Shown here piece by piece: positions 24,032-25,278 of a stretch of 25,278 bases of DNA (its first letter is position 1; every line of letters begins with the position of its first letter). Below the pieces are notes generated by a model. It saw nothing but the letters and a program-made list of their open reading frames with translations. It did no database searches and was not told the DNA's origin. This DNA is from JAUXFK01 sp034189035 (lineage in GTDB: Bacteria > Desulfobacterota > UBA8473). The stretch spans positions 1 to 25,278 of the forward strand of contig JAXHVA010000061.1 of NCBI GenBank assembly GCA_034189035.1, read 5' to 3'. The position numbers were made by a program, and so were the translations under genes.

Positions 24032-24901
24032 ATGAGTATATTATTGGATAAAGAGAGCAGAATAGTGGTTCAGGGTATTACAGGTGGTGAGGGGAGCTTT
24101 CATACGAGGGAAGCGGTGAGTTTCGGAAGTAAGGTAGTTGCCGGTGTAACCCCTGGAAAAGGGGGGATTGACTTTGACAGCATCCCAGTATACAATAGAG
24201 TTATAGATGCCGTTGAAAAAGAAGGAGCCAATGCGTCCGGCATTTATGTGCCTGCCGCTTTTGCGCCGGATGCCATCCTCGAAGCAATAGAAGCCGGCAT
24301 TAAGCTCATCGTATGTATGACCGAAGGGATTCCAGCGCTTGAGATGATTCGGGTAAAGAAAGTATTAAAGACAACGGATTCCTATCTGATTGGCCCGAAT
24401 TGTCCCGGTATTACAACACCGGATGCAGGCAAGATAGGATTTATGCCGAATTTTATCCATAAAAAGGGGAATATCGGACTTATATCGAGGAGTGGGACAT
24501 TAACATACGAAGTAATCAATCAGTTGACTGAATTAGGGTTAGGGCAGTCTACTTCCATTGGAATCGGCGGAGACCCGATTGTAGGATCATCCTTTGTGGA
24601 CTTATTAGAACTCTATGAGAATGATCCGGAGACAGATTTGGTCGTTGTGATCGGTGAGATCGGCGGAAATGCAGAGGAGGAGGCTGCGGAGTTTGTAAAG
24701 GATAAGATGAAAAAACCGCTTGTCGGTTTTATCGCCGGTCAGACAGCGCCCCCTGGGAAAAGGATGGGACATGCAGGGGCAATAATATCCGGAGGAAAAG
24801 GTACTGCTGCTGAAAAGATGAAGGCATGGGAAGATGCCGGCATACAGGTTGTCGAAAATCCGGCAGATATAGGTGCAAAGGTTCTGTCTGTATTAAAGTA
24901 A
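24032..24901 (+). CDS. sucD: Succinyl-CoA synthetase alpha subunit
   Basis: 289 residues, standard SucD size. The CoA-binding Rossmann domain carries VQGITGGEGSFHTREA and VAGVTPGKGG; GPNCPGI and ISRSGTLTYEV follow. The phosphorylated catalytic His lies in KRMGHAGAIISGGKGTAAEK. AAGGAGGGATAG precedes the ATG, 18 bp after sucC. The tRNA-Glu gene starts only 19 bp after its stop, and no terminator lies between, so the tRNA may be processed from the sucCD message. Confidence 0.97.
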   Translation: MSILLDKESRIVVQGITGGEGSFHTREAVSFGSKVVAGVTPGKGGIDFDSIPVYNRVIDAVEKEGANASGIYVPAAFAPDAILEAIEAGIKLIVCMTEGIPALEMIRVKKVLKTTDSYLIGPNCPGITTPDAGKIGFMPNFIHKKGNIGLISRSGTLTYEVINQLTELGLGQSTSIGIGGDPIVGSSFVDLLELYENDPETDLVVVIGEIGGNAEEEAAEFVKDKMKKPLVGFIAGQTAPPGKRMGHAGAIISGGKGTAAEKMKAWEDAGIQVVENPADIGAKVLSVLK

Positions 24902-24920
24902 AATCATTGAATTCACAAGC

Positions 24921-24996
24921 GGTCCCATCGTCTAGTGGCCTAGGACGTCGGCCTCTCACGCCGAAAACGCGGGTTCGATTCCCGCTGGGACCACCA
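24921..24996 (+). tRNA. tRNA-Glu (anticodon CUC), CCA encoded
   Basis: Full cloverleaf: acceptor GGTCCCA (24921-24927) pairs with TGGGACC (24986-24992). The anticodon stem is TCGGC/GCCGA with loop CTCTCAC, giving anticodon CUC. The T-stem is GCGGG/CCCGC around TTCGATT. Discriminator A93 and an encoded CCA (24994-24996) complete it. It decodes GAG. Confidence 0.97.
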
Positions 24997-25004
24997 AAAA
25001 GACA

Positions 25005-25036
25005 AGAGGCTAAGGTTCATTCCTTGGCCTTTTTTG
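25005..25036. terminator. Bidirectional intrinsic terminator after tRNA-Glu
   Basis: GGCTAAGG (25008-25015) pairs with CCTTGGCC (25022-25029), one G-T wobble, loop TTCATT, followed by a run of six T on the plus strand. Read on the minus strand the hairpin is followed by TCTTGTCTTTTT, so it can also terminate the helicase transcript. The helicase stop codon (25017-25019) lies in the loop. Confidence 0.8.
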
Positions 25037-25278
25037 ATTTGGGCTTCTGGGATTTTCCTGCACTGTTTTTACGCGGATTTCTCCTGTTACCACAGTCAGG
25101 TCTTCCCAGTTGTGTTATCTCCAGTTTGCGCTGACAGACCCAGACATTTTTTAGTGCTCGATAGATTTCTCTTGGCATGCCCTCCGGGAGGTCTACAGTA
25201 CTGTAATTTTCGTTAATCTCAATATGTCCGATGAATTTGCTCTCTAAATCAGCCTCATTGGCTATGGCACCGACGATA
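25017..25278 (-). CDS. DEAD-box RNA helicase, C-terminal part (runs off window edge)
   Basis: On the minus strand an open frame enters from the window edge and ends at TGA (25019-25017), 86 codons visible. The segment IVGAIANEADLESKFIGHIE followed by INENYSTVDLPEGMP and REIYRALKNVWVCQRKLEIT is the RNA-binding DbpA/CsdA-type domain at the C-terminus of DEAD-box helicases (DeaD/CsdA class). It ends in a short Lys/Arg-rich tail (RRNPRKNSAGKSQKPKSKK), typical of RNA helicases. The catalytic core lies outside the window, so the exact orthologue cannot be named. It is convergent with tRNA-Glu and shares its terminator. Confidence 0.85.
   Translation of the reverse strand, partial: IVGAIANEADLESKFIGHIEINENYSTVDLPEGMPREIYRALKNVWVCQRKLEITQLGRPDCGNRRNPRKNSAGKSQKPKSKKAKE

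Noticed and set aside
24826..25134. Plus-strand frame across the end of sucD, tRNA-Glu and the terminator
   Set aside because: It runs through a structured tRNA and antisense to the helicase; no protein features.

Overview
The window is a stretch of a moderately AT-rich chromosome from an anaerobic bacterium, most likely a Desulfobacterota (deltaproteobacterial) sulfate reducer or syntroph. I infer this from gene content, since no rRNA is present: an indolepyruvate:ferredoxin oxidoreductase, two-subunit oxygen-sensitive class I fumarase, multihaem cytochromes c, many HdrC-like iron-sulfur proteins, an orphan ADP-forming acyl-CoA synthetase alpha subunit, and a small CxCCPL/YCP protein of a type seen in deltaproteobacteria.

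Layout. 1-165 (minus) is the N-terminus of an IS91-type transposase cut by the window edge. 688-3148 (plus) is iorAB. 3198-6183 (minus) holds a conserved hypothetical protein, an acyl-CoA synthetase alpha-like protein and a coiled-coil hypothetical protein. A 770-bp divergent spacer with a strong promoter and an operator-like palindrome precedes a long plus-strand locus (6957-24901): fumarase alpha and beta, a Tat-exported six-bladed NHL protein, a small Cys-containing membrane protein, a polytopic transporter with an internal repeat plus a 50-residue copy of its C-terminal hairpin, then an electron-transfer block. The block comprises two 4Fe-4S dicluster proteins (one fused to a membrane FMN-binding domain), a heptahaem cytochrome c, a tail-anchored dicluster protein, a 2Fe-2S/4Fe-4S subunit, a fumarate reductase/succinate dehydrogenase-type flavoprotein, a trihaem cytochrome, and a PsrABC/TtrABC-like set (FeS subunit, NrfD-like membrane subunit, Tat molybdopterin subunit). 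sucC and sucD follow, then tRNA-Glu(CUC), a bidirectional terminator, and the C-terminus of a convergent DEAD-box RNA helicase.

Reading of the locus. sucCD, the flavoprotein and fumarase together cover succinyl-CoA to succinate to fumarate to malate. No SdhC/D-type haem b anchor is seen. Between the flavoprotein and the periplasm lie about 13 predicted FeS clusters outside the Mo subunit, an FMN domain and ten c haems. My hypothesis is an unusual membrane redox hub coupling the succinate/fumarate pair to a periplasmic molybdoenzyme and the quinone pool. Several cofactor-binding positions are atypical: the flavinylation Thr of the FMN domain is Val, the covalent-FAD His of the flavoprotein is Asn, and no Cys lies where the Mo ligand is expected in the molybdoenzyme.

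Two intergenic gaps of this operon carry related fold-back elements. One is a 71-bp element with perfect 11-bp terminal inverted repeats and an exact 8-bp flanking direct repeat, which is MITE structure.
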